DNA of 64,000 nucleotides from JAEVLT01 sp044598425 (GTDB lineage Bacteria; Bacillota; Bacilli; Bacillales; Cytobacillaceae), in assembly GCA_044598425.1 (NCBI GenBank), contig CP172536.1, positions 2,356,001 through 2,420,000 of the forward strand, given 5' to 3'. Positions 1 to 8,541 of the stretch are shown here, piece after piece. Each line of letters begins with the position of its first letter. Within the stretch, counting starts at the first letter, position 1. A program made the position numbers and the translations under genes. The notes under the pieces are model-generated. The model did no database searches. It was given only the letters and a program-made list of their open reading frames with translations, and was not told the origin of the DNA.

Positions 1-110
1 GGCATTTGCGGAATAGGGGTCATCTCCGTCAATTTTTCAATTGATACAACCTCTTGAAGCGGTATCCCATATTCTTCATTTCCTGTCTTAAAAACGACAT
101 ATTTACTCAT
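1..110 (-). CDS. CheW-like chemotaxis coupling protein (5' part only)
   Basis: The first 36 codons run off the left edge of the window. The N-terminus reads MSKYVVFKTGNEEYGIPL and then EVVSIEKL, the usual opening of a CheW domain, which couples chemoreceptors to the CheA kinase. The ATG at 110 has an AGGAGG 15 nt upstream, which is a long spacing. An extended -10 (TGGTATAGT) lies at 160-168. The rest is outside the window, so a CheV-type fusion or another CheW-domain protein cannot be excluded. Confidence 0.7.
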   Translation of the reverse strand, partial: MSKYVVFKTGNEEYGIPLQEVVSIEKLTEMTPIPQM

Positions 111-246
111 AACGAATTGTGTAAACCTCCTAAAAAATGATAGTATGTATATAAACAATACTATACCATGACTTATCCATAAAGTATGTTAATTTTTAAA
201 AATAAAGAGCGTCAAAAGCTTCTTCAAAACTGGCTAAATATCCTTA

Positions 247-274
247 TTAACTGTATACTGATGTCGATTATAAA
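247..274 (+). promoter_or_regulatory. Candidate sigma-A promoter of the VIT-family gene
   Basis: TTAACT at 247-252 and TATAAA at 269-274 are separated by 16 bp, about 35 bp before the start codon of the downstream transporter gene. This is a match by eye only; no transcript data are implied. Confidence 0.35.
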
Positions 275-309
275 ATTAACTATTTCCTCATGAAAGAAGG
301 GAAAAAAAA

Positions 310-1011
310 ATGTCCAATAAGCACCATGACCATGTTGAAAAGCACTTCACAGCCTCTGATTTGATCCGTGATATTGTTATTGGTATGTCAGATGGCCTTA
401 CAGTTCCTTTTGCGCTTGCTGCCGGTCTTTCAGGCTCCGTGGCATCAACAGCTTTAATTTTAACTGCAGGGTCAGCCGAAATAGCTGCTGGCGCAATTGC
501 AATGGGATTAGGCGGATATCTCGCGGCCAAAACCGAAGCCGAACATTATGAAACAGAATTGCAGCGTGAATGGCGTGAGATTGAGGTTGTTCCCGAAAGA
601 GAAGAAGAAGAAGTGGCCGAAATTTTTCGCGAATACGAATTAGAAGAAGAACAAATTCAATCGATTATTGCTACATTAAAAAAGAAGCCCGAGAAATGGG
701 TGGATCTGATGATGAGATTTGAACTGGGCTTAGAGAAACCCGACCCAAGCCGTGCACGAAACAGCGCGATTACTATTGCTCTTTCATATATTTTAGGCGG
801 ACTTGTTCCATTGCTTCCCTACTTTTTTATGGCACAGCCGATTTCAGGCTTAAAGGTATCGGCAGTAATCACACTGATAGCGCTCGCCATTTTTGGCTAT
901 GTAAAAGGACGATTTACCGGAACCTCTCCGTGGAAAAGTTCTTTCCAGACGGCAATCGTCGGAGGGCTTGCAGCAGGGGCTGCGTTCCTTCTCGCCCGGC
1001 TTATTTCATAA
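310..1011 (+). CDS. VIT1/CCC1-family iron/manganese transporter
   Basis: A 233-residue membrane protein of the VIT1/CCC1 family, which moves Fe2+ or Mn2+ across membranes. The first membrane helix (about residues 18-42) carries the family motif IGMSDGLTVPFALAAGL, and a second glycine-rich helix follows. A charged central section (about residues 75-145) is rich in Glu, matching the cytosolic metal-binding domain of plant VIT1. Three hydrophobic segments close the protein. The ATG has GAAAGAAGG 9 nt upstream. It stands alone on the plus strand and ends before a bidirectional terminator. Ion specificity cannot be read from sequence. Confidence 0.85.
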   Translation: MSNKHHDHVEKHFTASDLIRDIVIGMSDGLTVPFALAAGLSGSVASTALILTAGSAEIAAGAIAMGLGGYLAAKTEAEHYETELQREWREIEVVPEREEEEVAEIFREYELEEEQIQSIIATLKKKPEKWVDLMMRFELGLEKPDPSRARNSAITIALSYILGGLVPLLPYFFMAQPISGLKVSAVITLIALAIFGYVKGRFTGTSPWKSSFQTAIVGGLAAGAAFLLARLIS

Positions 1012-1070
1012 AAATATACATAACTGCGAACTACGGTGCAGCTACTATTTCCCCCATTCCCTTATCTCCA

Positions 1071-1106
1071 TGAAAAATAGCACAGGAGCCCCTGTGCTAT
1101 TTTTCA
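1071..1106. terminator. Bidirectional intrinsic terminator
   Basis: A perfect 16-bp stem (1071-1086 with 1091-1106) encloses a 4-nt AGCC loop. A-runs and T-runs at the stem base allow it to work for both the transporter gene and the convergent peptidase gene. Confidence 0.9.
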
Positions 1107-1121
1107 ATCTTTGAATCCAAC

Positions 1122-2243
1122 TTATTGATTCACCACTTCATCGATGAGGGCTAAAACCATTTCTCCCAGCTTGTATAACTCCTCAAGTGGCATGCGTTCG
1201 TTTGTTGTATGAATTTCTTCATAGCCGACAGCGAGGTTGACAGTTGGAATATTGAAGCCGGCAATAACATTGGCATCGCTGCCGCCGCCGCTTTTTTGCA
1301 ATTCACAGCTGCGGCCGATTTTCGCTGCCGCTTTGCGGGCAAATTCCACCACTTGATCTCCAGCCCCGAATTTAAAGCCAGGGTACATTACCTGTACATC
1401 CACTTCCGCTCTTCCGCCCATTTGTTCCGCGGCAGACTCGAATGCTGTCTTCATTTTTTCCACTTGCACTTCCATTTTTTCAGGCACAAGGGATCGTGCC
1501 TCAGCTAAAATGTCAACACGATCGCAAACAATATTTGTTGCCGTACCGCCTTCAAAGCGGCCAATATTTGCGGTTGTTTCTTCATCAATTCGTCCAAGCG
1601 GCATTTTGGCAATGGCTTTTGCCGCAATCGTAATGGCAGATACACCCTTTTCAGGGGCTACACCGGCATGAGCCGTTTTTCCATAAATGGTTGCTTTTAC
1701 TTTTGCTTGTGTTGGAGCCGCGACAACGACATTGCCGACTTTCCCGTCACTGTCAAGCGCGTAGCCATACTTTGCTTTTAACAGAGATGGATCAAGAACT
1801 TTGGCTCCGACTAGGCCCGATTCTTCACCTACGGTAATCACAAACTGAATCGTACCATGAGGAAGATTTTGTTCTTTTAGAACGCGAATTACCTCAAGCA
1901 TGACGGAAAGCCCTGTTTTATCGTCAGCACCTAAAATAGTCGTTCCATCAGTTACGACATAGCCGTCCTTTATCGAAGGTTTCACTCCTTTTGCAGGTGT
2001 CACCGTATCCATATGAGAGGTAAAATAGATTGTGTCTACTCCTTCTTTTGTTCCTTTCAGCGTGCAAATCAAATTACCGGCACCGTGTCCCGTTTTTGCC
2101 GTCGTATCGTCTTCGAAAACGTCAAGACCTAAGTCGGTAAATTTTTGCTTTAACACTTTGGCAATTTCCGTTTCGAATTTCGTTTCCGAATCGATTTGGA
2201 CAAGTTCTAAAAACTCATTTAAAAGCCGTTCCTGATTAATCAT
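1122..2243 (-). CDS. M20 family tripeptidase T-like metallopeptidase (YqjE type)
   Basis: A 373-residue zinc aminopeptidase-like enzyme of the M20 family, related to peptidase T and B. subtilis YqjE. Metal-site motifs are visible: SHMDTV (H77, D79), GADDKTG (D107/D108) and GEESGL (E140/E141). The internal dimerisation domain and a C-terminal metal histidine (HTTNER) follow. A TTG two codons upstream is also in frame, but the ATG at 2243 sits 7 nt after GGAGG and is the better start. It lies downstream of pccB with a 76-bp gap, the same order as yqjC-yqjD-yqjE in B. subtilis. Substrate is unknown. Confidence 0.88.
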   Translation of the reverse strand: MINQERLLNEFLELVQIDSETKFETEIAKVLKQKFTDLGLDVFEDDTTAKTGHGAGNLICTLKGTKEGVDTIYFTSHMDTVTPAKGVKPSIKDGYVVTDGTTILGADDKTGLSVMLEVIRVLKEQNLPHGTIQFVITVGEESGLVGAKVLDPSLLKAKYGYALDSDGKVGNVVVAAPTQAKVKATIYGKTAHAGVAPEKGVSAITIAAKAIAKMPLGRIDEETTANIGRFEGGTATNIVCDRVDILAEARSLVPEKMEVQVEKMKTAFESAAEQMGGRAEVDVQVMYPGFKFGAGDQVVEFARKAAAKIGRSCELQKSGGGSDANVIAGFNIPTVNLAVGYEEIHTTNERMPLEELYKLGEMVLALIDEVVNQ

Positions 2244-2319
2244 TTGCAAACCTCCAAATTATGTACTCACTATTTTAGTATACCTTTTCCACCTTCCCGC
2301 TTCAAATAAAGAGGGCCGT

Positions 2320-3873
2320 TTAGAGTGGAATATTGCCATGTTTCTTGGCAGGTCTTGATTCTTTTTTATTTCGGAGCATTTCCAATGCCTGTATGATTTT
2401 CATCCGTGTTTCTCGGGGATCAATGACATCATCCACCATTCCCCGGGCTGCTGCAATGTACGGATTGGCGAATTTTTCACGATATTCTGCAATTTTTTGC
2501 TGGCGGATCTGCTCGGGAATCTCACTATTATGGATTTCTTTAGCAAAAATAATATTCGCTGCGCCTTCTGCCCCCATTACGGCAATTTCAGCATTTGGCC
2601 AGGCAAACACAAGGTCAGCGCCAATCGATTTACTGTTTAGTGCGACATATGCCCCCCCAAATGCCTTTCGTAAAATAACCGTTAATTTTGGTACGGTCGC
2701 TTCTGAGTAGGCAAATAAGATTTTGGCTCCGTGGCGGATAATTCCGCCATGCTCTTGTTTAACTCCAGGGAAAAAGCCTGTCACATCTTCAAACGTGATA
2801 AGGGGGATATTAAACGAATCGCAAAAGCGGATAAACCTTGCCGCCTTATCGGAAGAATCAATATCCAAGCCTCCTGCCATGAACTTTGGCTGATTGCAAA
2901 CAAGACCGACCGCATCACCTTTGATTCTGGCAAAACCAACAACTATGTTTTTTGCAAAATCTTTGTGGATTTCCAGGAATGAATCATCATCTGCAACTTG
3001 TTCGATCACTTTTCGTACATCATACGGACGGACCGCATCAAACGGAACGATATCTGCTAAATCCGGCCGATAATCAAATTCATCTTCATTCGCTGTACAC
3101 GCCGGTGTCTTTTCTTCGTTATTTTGCGGTAGATAGCTCAATAGTTTTCGGACGTATTGCAGCGCTTCCTCCTCTGTCTGCGCCTGAAAATGAGCATTGC
3201 CACTGACGGTATTATGAACTCTGGCTCCGCCTAGTCCCTCTGAAGAAATTTTTTCACCTGTGACTGTTTCAATGACTTTCGGTCCAGTTATAAACATTTG
3301 GCTCGTTTTTTCCACCATAATGACAAAATCAGTAATCGCTGGTGAATAGACGGCACCCCCGGCACACGGTCCCATAATAACCGATATTTGCGGAATCACT
3401 CCAGAGTAGATTGCATTGCGGTAAAAGATCTTTCCGTACCCATCAAGGGATACGACCCCTTCCTGAATTCGCGCCCCGCCGGAATCGTTGAGACCAATAA
3501 ATGGAGCGCCATTTTTCACAGCCAAATCCATTACATTGGCAATTTTCATTGCATGCATTTCTCCTAAAGCTCCGCCAAATACAGTAAAATCTTGTGAAAA
3601 TAAAAAAATTGGGCGTCCGTTCACTTTTCCATATCCGGTTACAACCCCGTCACCAGGACCTTTTTGTTCGTCTAATCCAAAATCATTGGTTCGGTGCTCA
3701 ACAAAAGGATTTAATTCTACAAACGTCCCCTCATCGACTAACAGGGCAATCCTTTCCCTTGCCGTTAATTTCCCCTTCTCGTGTTGCTTTTGAATCCGTT
3801 CATCACCGCCGCCAATTTCAACCTCACGCCTGCGATCGTATAATTCATTTATTTTGTCATAAATATCAATCAT
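2320..3873 (-). CDS. pccB: Acyl-CoA carboxylase carboxyltransferase beta subunit (propionyl-CoA carboxylase type)
   Basis: A 517-residue carboxyltransferase that moves CO2 from biotin to an acyl-CoA, most likely propionyl-CoA to form methylmalonyl-CoA. The crotonase-like halves are both complete: GGARIQEGV and GPCAGGAVYSPA in the N-terminal half, and GGAYVALNSKSIGAD and AVMGAEGAA in the C-terminal half. Its start overlaps the stop of mce by 8 nt, so the two are translationally coupled. No matching alpha subunit (biotin carboxylase plus carrier) is adjacent. The family also contains methylmalonyl-CoA decarboxylase and methylcrotonyl-CoA carboxylase subunits, so the substrate is inferred from its neighbours. 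Confidence 0.88.
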   Translation of the reverse strand: MIDIYDKINELYDRRREVEIGGGDERIQKQHEKGKLTARERIALLVDEGTFVELNPFVEHRTNDFGLDEQKGPGDGVVTGYGKVNGRPIFLFSQDFTVFGGALGEMHAMKIANVMDLAVKNGAPFIGLNDSGGARIQEGVVSLDGYGKIFYRNAIYSGVIPQISVIMGPCAGGAVYSPAITDFVIMVEKTSQMFITGPKVIETVTGEKISSEGLGGARVHNTVSGNAHFQAQTEEEALQYVRKLLSYLPQNNEEKTPACTANEDEFDYRPDLADIVPFDAVRPYDVRKVIEQVADDDSFLEIHKDFAKNIVVGFARIKGDAVGLVCNQPKFMAGGLDIDSSDKAARFIRFCDSFNIPLITFEDVTGFFPGVKQEHGGIIRHGAKILFAYSEATVPKLTVILRKAFGGAYVALNSKSIGADLVFAWPNAEIAVMGAEGAANIIFAKEIHNSEIPEQIRQQKIAEYREKFANPYIAAARGMVDDVIDPRETRMKIIQALEMLRNKKESRPAKKHGNIPL

Positions 3874-4288
3874 ACTGCCCCTTCAACCCTTTCCGCTCAC
3901 ATAGTTCGTATAGTATGCCGCCCGTTGATTTTGGATGCATAAAGGCTACAAGCGCACCCCCTGCGCCAGCCTTTGGCTCATCTTGAATCATCCGAATTCC
4001 ATGTTCCTTCATCTCTTTCATTCTGGCTTCAATCGAATCTACGCCTAGTGCCACATGGTGAATCCCCTCACCCCGTTTTTCAATGAATTTGGCAATCGGG
4101 CTATCATTTGAAGTCGGTTCAAGCAGCTCTATTTTTGTATGACCAGCCTGCAAAAATGCCACTTTCACCTTTTCGCTTTCGACTTCTTCCATTCCCAATA
4201 ATGGCAATTGCAAAATCTCGGTATAAAAAGGAAGCGCTTTCTCTATTGACTGAACAGCAATACCAATGTGATCGACTTTTTTGACCAT
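3866..4288 (-). CDS. mce: Methylmalonyl-CoA epimerase
   Basis: A 140-residue vicinal-oxygen-chelate protein that interconverts the S and R forms of methylmalonyl-CoA. Two beta-alpha-beta repeats are visible, with metal ligands at DHIGIAV (H7), GIHHVAL (about H76/77) and YELCE (about E127). GAGGG GAAATC precedes the ATG as a GAGGGG-type ribosome binding site. It is coupled to pccB by an 8-nt overlap and supplies the R isomer needed by MutAB, encoded about 6 kb away on the same strand. Confidence 0.92.
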   Translation of the reverse strand: MVKKVDHIGIAVQSIEKALPFYTEILQLPLLGMEEVESEKVKVAFLQAGHTKIELLEPTSNDSPIAKFIEKRGEGIHHVALGVDSIEARMKEMKEHGIRMIQDEPKAGAGGALVAFMHPKSTGGILYELCERKGLKGQYD

Positions 4289-4375
4289 GATTTCCCCTCA
4301 ATTTTAAATATTAAAATTTATTTGACAATTATATTATACAATAAAAAATTCATAAATTCTTCTTATTTTGTCTTG

Positions 4376-4404
4376 TTGTTAATTTGGGCTTTTATATGTA
4401 AAAT
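4376..4404 (+). promoter_or_regulatory. Candidate sigma-A promoter of the Prli42-like gene
   Basis: TTGTTA (4376-4381) and TAAAAT (4399-4404) are separated by 17 bp. The -10 ends 36 bp before the TTG start of the small membrane peptide gene. Confidence 0.45.
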
Positions 4405-4440
4405 AGTAGAGAGAATTTTGCTCAAAGGGAGGAATTTCAA

Positions 4441-4539
4441 TTGAAAAATCGAAAAACAAGAAAAATCGTGGTTTATATGATGCTGCTGGCTATGCTTGCT
4501 TCAACCCTCCTGCTTGGAATCGCACAATTTCTATCTTAA
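4441..4539 (+). CDS. Prli42-like stressosome-associated small membrane protein
   Basis: A 32-codon gene that starts with TTG 8 nt after a strong AAAGGGAGG. The peptide has a basic N-terminus (KNRKTRKIV) followed by one hydrophobic helix (VVYMMLLAMLASTLLLG). This layout and the RKIVVY-MLLAMLAST pattern match the Prli42 family, the membrane anchor of the stressosome described in Listeria and conserved in Bacillales. It is a single gene on the plus strand, followed by a shared terminator. The assignment rests on length, charge and motif only. Confidence 0.75.
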   Translation: MKNRKTRKIVVYMMLLAMLASTLLLGIAQFLS

Positions 4540-4562
4540 AAAACTTTTAAAATAAATCATGT

Positions 4563-4598
4563 GAAAACAGGGCGATTCGTTTGAATCGCCCTGTTTTC
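4563..4598. terminator. Bidirectional intrinsic terminator
   Basis: A perfect 16-bp stem (4563-4578 with 4583-4598) has a GTTT loop and A/T runs at its base. It serves the Prli42-like gene on the plus strand and the L,D-transpeptidase gene on the minus strand. The right arm overlaps the last two bases of the transpeptidase gene. Confidence 0.9.
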
Positions 4599-5118
4599 AT
4601 TGGATCGCTCCATTTTCTTTCGCTAACCGTTCAAACGACTTATTCGTTGAAATGACTAAAATTTTCGTTCCTAGAGGAATGAGCGGATACAGCGATTTAA
4701 TTACTTCATTTTGCGCGCGCACGCAGCCTTGAGAAACATACTTTCCGATCGAGGCTGGCTCGTTTGTTCCATGGATGCCGTATGTTCGTCCGTCCGTTCC
4801 GTTGGCATCAAAGCCGATCCACCTGACCCCAAGCGGATTTGCCGGATCCCCGCCGGGAATGTTCTTTTTCCGATAATATGGATCCTTTGCTTTGACAGTA
4901 ATGGTAAAGAGACCTTCCGGCGTTAATTCTCTCGTCTTCCCAGAACCAACACTCACGACTGTCTGAACACGATTGTCATCAATTAGTGCCAGCTGATTGG
5001 TTTGTTTGTTGACAATGACAAACGGGTCGCCTGGCAATGGATTTTGCCCGAGCGGCCACAGAGGGGAGATGAAAAAAGCAATAAAAATGGGAGAAAAAAT
5101 TTTAATCAATTCAACCAC
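4597..5118 (-). CDS. L,D-transpeptidase (YkuD domain)
   Basis: A 173-residue exported L,D-transpeptidase that would form or remodel peptidoglycan cross-links. An N-terminal hydrophobic stretch (about residues 4-24) is a likely signal peptide or anchor. The YkuD fold follows from about residue 32, with the catalytic signature HGTNE then SQGCVR (H116, C132, R134). No LysM domain is present. The GTG start at 5118 lies 10 nt after AGGAG; a TTG three codons in is an alternative. It is immediately downstream of yqjA. Confidence 0.88.
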   Translation of the reverse strand: MVELIKIFSPIFIAFFISPLWPLGQNPLPGDPFVIVNKQTNQLALIDDNRVQTVVSVGSGKTRELTPEGLFTITVKAKDPYYRKKNIPGGDPANPLGVRWIGFDANGTDGRTYGIHGTNEPASIGKYVSQGCVRAQNEVIKSLYPLIPLGTKILVISTNKSFERLAKENGAIQ

Positions 5119-5131
5119 CTGCTTTTTTCTC

Positions 5132-6127
5132 CTAGTTTGCTGCTAATTTCCTCTTTTCATTCGTCCTATCCGATTTTTTTATTCCTTTAAACGAGCTCTT
5201 GATCAGTAAATATCTTTCCATCTCAATGACTAGCTGCAATAGAGCGGCTCTTGCTTCAAATTCTTCCCTCGTTTTCGGAAGCTCCATTTCTTCAAATTCT
5301 TTTTTCATCTTCTGCAGCTTCTCAATATAGATGTAAGCCGTGTTTCCCGGATGAATATTTTCCGAAAGCTCTTCGAGAAAATCCGCAATCATTTTTCCCT
5401 GCTTTACCGTGCTGGTAAGAGAAGTTACGATTTGCAGTACCCTTTCAATAATTTCAAACTGTTGTTCTCTCATCGTAAAATACTGATAATAACCCATCTC
5501 GTTTCCTGAAAGACGATTTTCTACATCGCGAAACGCAATCATTTTTGCTTCATTCAGCAATTTAGCTGTTTCCGTAATTTCTTCTCCACCCCAGTCACTT
5601 TCCCCTTTGCGCAAGTAGCTGATCATTTCTAGAAAAATTTTGCGAAAGTTTTCTTCGATATCCTGCTGATACTGCTCCATTTTTTTATCAACACTTGGCA
5701 TATACAAATTAATCAACAAGGCGACCCCAATGCCAGTAACAATCACTCCGAGTTCATTCAAAAAGATTTGTACTGAAATACGATGGGCTGCATAGATATG
5801 CAGAATAATGACACTGCTTGTCACCACCCCGTCTTTTGCTTTAAGCATAACGATGGTAGGAATGAAGAAAAATAACATAAGCCCGATCGTAAGAGGATGA
5901 TAGGCAATTCCTTCAAAAAACAAGGCGGAAAAAGGCATCGCCAAAACACAGGCTAAAAAACGATCCCACGCTGTGCGAAACGAGCGCTTTTTGGTTACTT
6001 GAATGCAAAGAATGGTCAGGATACCTGCAGAAGCAAAATTTTGCAGTCCTAGCTGCTGAGCAATTAAAATAGCGATGGCCGCTCCCAAAGCTGTTTTGAT
6101 CGTACGATAACCGATGCGAAATTTCAT
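5132..6127 (-). CDS. yqjA: YqjA-type aromatic acid exporter family membrane protein (DUF939)
   Basis: A 331-residue protein with six or so hydrophobic segments in the N-terminal 145 residues, then a helical, charged cytoplasmic half with heptad-like repeats. This matches the aromatic acid exporter family with its C-terminal domain (ArAE_1 and ArAE_1_C); B. subtilis YqjA has the same size and context. No substrate can be assigned. The ATG at 6127 has AAGGGAG 7 nt upstream, which is preferred to an in-frame start 21 codons earlier that lacks such a site. Confidence 0.82.
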   Translation of the reverse strand: MKFRIGYRTIKTALGAAIAILIAQQLGLQNFASAGILTILCIQVTKKRSFRTAWDRFLACVLAMPFSALFFEGIAYHPLTIGLMLFFFIPTIVMLKAKDGVVTSSVIILHIYAAHRISVQIFLNELGVIVTGIGVALLINLYMPSVDKKMEQYQQDIEENFRKIFLEMISYLRKGESDWGGEEITETAKLLNEAKMIAFRDVENRLSGNEMGYYQYFTMREQQFEIIERVLQIVTSLTSTVKQGKMIADFLEELSENIHPGNTAYIYIEKLQKMKKEFEEMELPKTREEFEARAALLQLVIEMERYLLIKSSFKGIKKSDRTNEKRKLAAN

Positions 6128-6199
6128 AAACGGTCTCCCTTGAATCGTAATAAAAGAAAAAAGATGACCCCATCGATCACCTTTTTCCACTTTTTTTTA

Positions 6200-6922
6200 T
6201 TATAGCATTTTTTCGAGAAAATCTTGTGCCCGTTTGCTTTTTGGCTGGGTGAAAAATTCACTTGGTGGCGCGTCTTCTACGAGCATTCCGCCATCAAGAA
6301 ACAGCACTCGATCCGCCACTTCACGGGCAAAACCCATTTCGTGCGTTACAATAGCCATTGTCATTCCCGTGTGGGCAAGATCTTTCATTACTTCTAATAC
6401 TTCTTTTACCATTTCCGGATCAAGCGCGGATGTCGGTTCATCAAAAAGCATCACACCCGGCTCCATTGCGAGTGCCCTGGCAATGGCAACCCGCTGTTTT
6501 TGCCCCCCTGATAACCTTGTCGGGTATTCATTTGCTTTTTCAGAAAGACCGACTTTCTCTAAAAGCTCATGAGCAATTTTTTCAGCCTGACCCTTTGACA
6601 ATCCTTTTACCTTCATCGGTGCATACGTTAGATTTTGCAGCACCGTCTTGTGCGGAAATAAGTAGAAGTGCTGAAAGACCATGCCTACGTTTTGGCGAAC
6701 CTTCATGATATTCGTATTTTTATCGGTAACTTCGTGATCGCCAATCCAAACTCGCCCAGAAGTCGGAGTTTCAAGAAGATTCATACAGCGCAGAAATGTT
6801 GATTTTCCAGAGCCTGACGGACCGATAATCGCCACTACTTCGCCTTCTTTAATCGTGGTCGAGATATTTTTTAACACTTCAAGCTTTCCAAAATTTTTAT
6901 ATAACCCTTCCACCTTAATCAC
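6200..6922 (-). CDS. artR: Polar amino acid (arginine) ABC transporter ATP-binding protein
   Basis: A 240-residue ABC ATPase. Walker A is GPSGSGKS (residues 34-41), the signature is LSGGQKQR, Walker B is VMLFDEPTSALDP, and the H-loop is VTHEM. It overlaps artQ by 8 nt and completes the operon artP-artQ-artR, equivalent to B. subtilis yqiXYZ, a high-affinity arginine importer. Related systems import glutamine or cystine, so arginine is inferred from synteny and from the ARG-box-like sites upstream of artP. Confidence 0.9.
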   Translation of the reverse strand: MIKVEGLYKNFGKLEVLKNISTTIKEGEVVAIIGPSGSGKSTFLRCMNLLETPTSGRVWIGDHEVTDKNTNIMKVRQNVGMVFQHFYLFPHKTVLQNLTYAPMKVKGLSKGQAEKIAHELLEKVGLSEKANEYPTRLSGGQKQRVAIARALAMEPGVMLFDEPTSALDPEMVKEVLEVMKDLAHTGMTMAIVTHEMGFAREVADRVLFLDGGMLVEDAPPSEFFTQPKSKRAQDFLEKML

Positions 6923-7574
6923 TGCGTCTCATTCTCCTTTCAACCGCTTTCCCCAGGAAGGTTAACGTGACCACCATTAAGTAATAAATGAGCCCAGCAA
7001 TTAATAATGGTTCGAAAAATGAATAATTTTCTGCTCCGACTTGATATGAACGGCGCATGATATCCATAACTCCGATGGTTGTCACAATCGCAGATTCTTT
7101 TGTCAAACTAATAAATTCATTCATTAAAGCCGGAAGTATATTTTTCAAAGCCTGCGGCAGGATAATGTCCCACATCATTTTTCCATATGGGATGCCAAGC
7201 GCCATCGAAGCTTCGCGTTGCCCTTTATCAACAGCTAAAATACCGGCGCGAATGATTTCAGAAATATAGGCTCCGGAATTCAAGGCGAATGATAAAATAG
7301 CCGCTGTATATGGCTCTATCTGATAGCCAACCAGCTGCGGCGATCCATAGTAGATCAGCATCAATTGCAGCACTAACGGTGTCCCGCGAAAAATGGATGT
7401 GTAAACATCCGCAATCCAGCCAAGAAACTTAAATGTACTAATTTTAAATAAAGATAAAATAATCCCCAGTATAAATCCTAAAACCCCAGCCAGGATGACA
7501 ATTTTAAGAGTAACGAGGATACCCTTTAAAATGTACGGCATGGAGGGAATAAATGGGGCAAAATCCAAGTTCAT
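6915..7574 (-). CDS. artQ: Polar amino acid (arginine) ABC transporter permease
   Basis: A 219-residue HisM/GlnP-type permease with about five membrane segments. The EAA loop, which contacts the ATPase, is seen around REASMALGIPYGKMMWDIILPQA. FRGTPLVLQLMLIY marks the family N-terminal motif. It follows artP after an 87-bp gap containing a hairpin and overlaps artR. Confidence 0.9.
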   Translation of the reverse strand: MNLDFAPFIPSMPYILKGILVTLKIVILAGVLGFILGIILSLFKISTFKFLGWIADVYTSIFRGTPLVLQLMLIYYGSPQLVGYQIEPYTAAILSFALNSGAYISEIIRAGILAVDKGQREASMALGIPYGKMMWDIILPQALKNILPALMNEFISLTKESAIVTTIGVMDIMRRSYQVGAENYSFFEPLLIAGLIYYLMVVTLTFLGKAVERRMRRSD

Positions 7575-7609
7575 CCCATCACCAAATCCTCTCTATTAGA
7601 CAGTGTAAA

Positions 7610-7640
7610 GACGCTCAGAAGACTTAACCCTCTGAACGTC
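7610..7640 (-). other. Intercistronic hairpin between artP and artQ
   Basis: A 10-bp stem (7610-7619 with 7631-7640, one G-U pair in the minus-strand RNA) is followed by only three U residues. It is a likely partial terminator or 3' stabiliser that keeps the binding protein in excess over the permease and ATPase, as is common in ABC importer operons. Confidence 0.6.
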
Positions 7641-7661
7641 CCTTTTTATAAAATCTCTATG

Positions 7662-8447
7662 TTATTGTTCCCCGCCAAACCATTTAACAATTAACTTTTT
7701 CAGTTCTCCATTTTCCTTCATCTTCTTCAACTCTTGGTTGAATTTAGCCGTTAATTCACTGTTTTTCGGGAAGGCAATGGCAGAACCTGCTTGTTCAGGA
7801 TTAGCGTTGCCAGTAAAGCCGGTTAAATCCGGTTCTTTTTGGATGAACCCTTTTGCAACAGTGTCTTCGATAATTGCCGCATCAAAACGGCCTGCTTTAA
7901 TTTCTTGGATAAGATCCGGGATGCGGTTGCGGTTTTCAATTTTAATTGGAACCTTTTTGTTAAGATCTTTGGCACTACCTTCTTGAATCGATCCAAGCTG
8001 AACGCCAACCGTTTTTCCTTTTAAATCATCAAGCGTTTTAATGCCGCTGTCTTTTTTCGTTACAATCATGTCTTGTGCAGTGTAATATATATCACTGAAA
8101 TCAACACTTTTCTTCCGCTTTTCGGTTGGTGTCATACCCGCTAACACGAAGTCAACTTGACCCGACTTTAGCGCTTGAATCAAACCGCTGAAATCCATAT
8201 CTTTTACTTGAACTTTGTAGCCGAGCTTACCGGCAATGGCTTTAGCAAGATCAACATCAAAGCCGATGATTTCATCGCTGTTTTTTGTTTTGACGTATTC
8301 AAATGGCGGGTAATCCGCTGAAGTTCCCATAATCAGAACCTTTTTGTCCTTGCTGCCTCCTGCATTATTGTTTTTGCTTGTTCCACATGCAGCAAGAATT
8401 CCTACTAGCATGATGATTGACAAAAATAAGACAAAGCTTTTTTTCAT
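7662..8447 (-). CDS. artP: Amino acid (arginine) ABC transporter substrate-binding lipoprotein
   Basis: A 261-residue family 3 solute-binding protein. The signal peptide ends in a lipobox (GILAAC) with the lipidated cysteine at residue 21. The mature part shows SADYPPFEY, IIGFDVDLAKAIA, LAGMTPTEKRKKSVDFSD and a GSIQEGSA hinge region typical of polar amino acid binders. The ATG has AGGAGG 8 nt upstream. It heads the artPQR operon, with a promoter and candidate ArgR sites just upstream. Confidence 0.9.
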   Translation of the reverse strand: MKKSFVLFLSIIMLVGILAACGTSKNNNAGGSKDKKVLIMGTSADYPPFEYVKTKNSDEIIGFDVDLAKAIAGKLGYKVQVKDMDFSGLIQALKSGQVDFVLAGMTPTEKRKKSVDFSDIYYTAQDMIVTKKDSGIKTLDDLKGKTVGVQLGSIQEGSAKDLNKKVPIKIENRNRIPDLIQEIKAGRFDAAIIEDTVAKGFIQKEPDLTGFTGNANPEQAGSAIAFPKNSELTAKFNQELKKMKENGELKKLIVKWFGGEQ

Positions 8448-8541
8448 GTCATTTTCCTCCTATAATTTTACCCAAACTAAAACGAGTGCCAATTTAATCT
8501 ATTTAATTGGTTATTATGCTCATTTTCAAGCAGAAATACAG

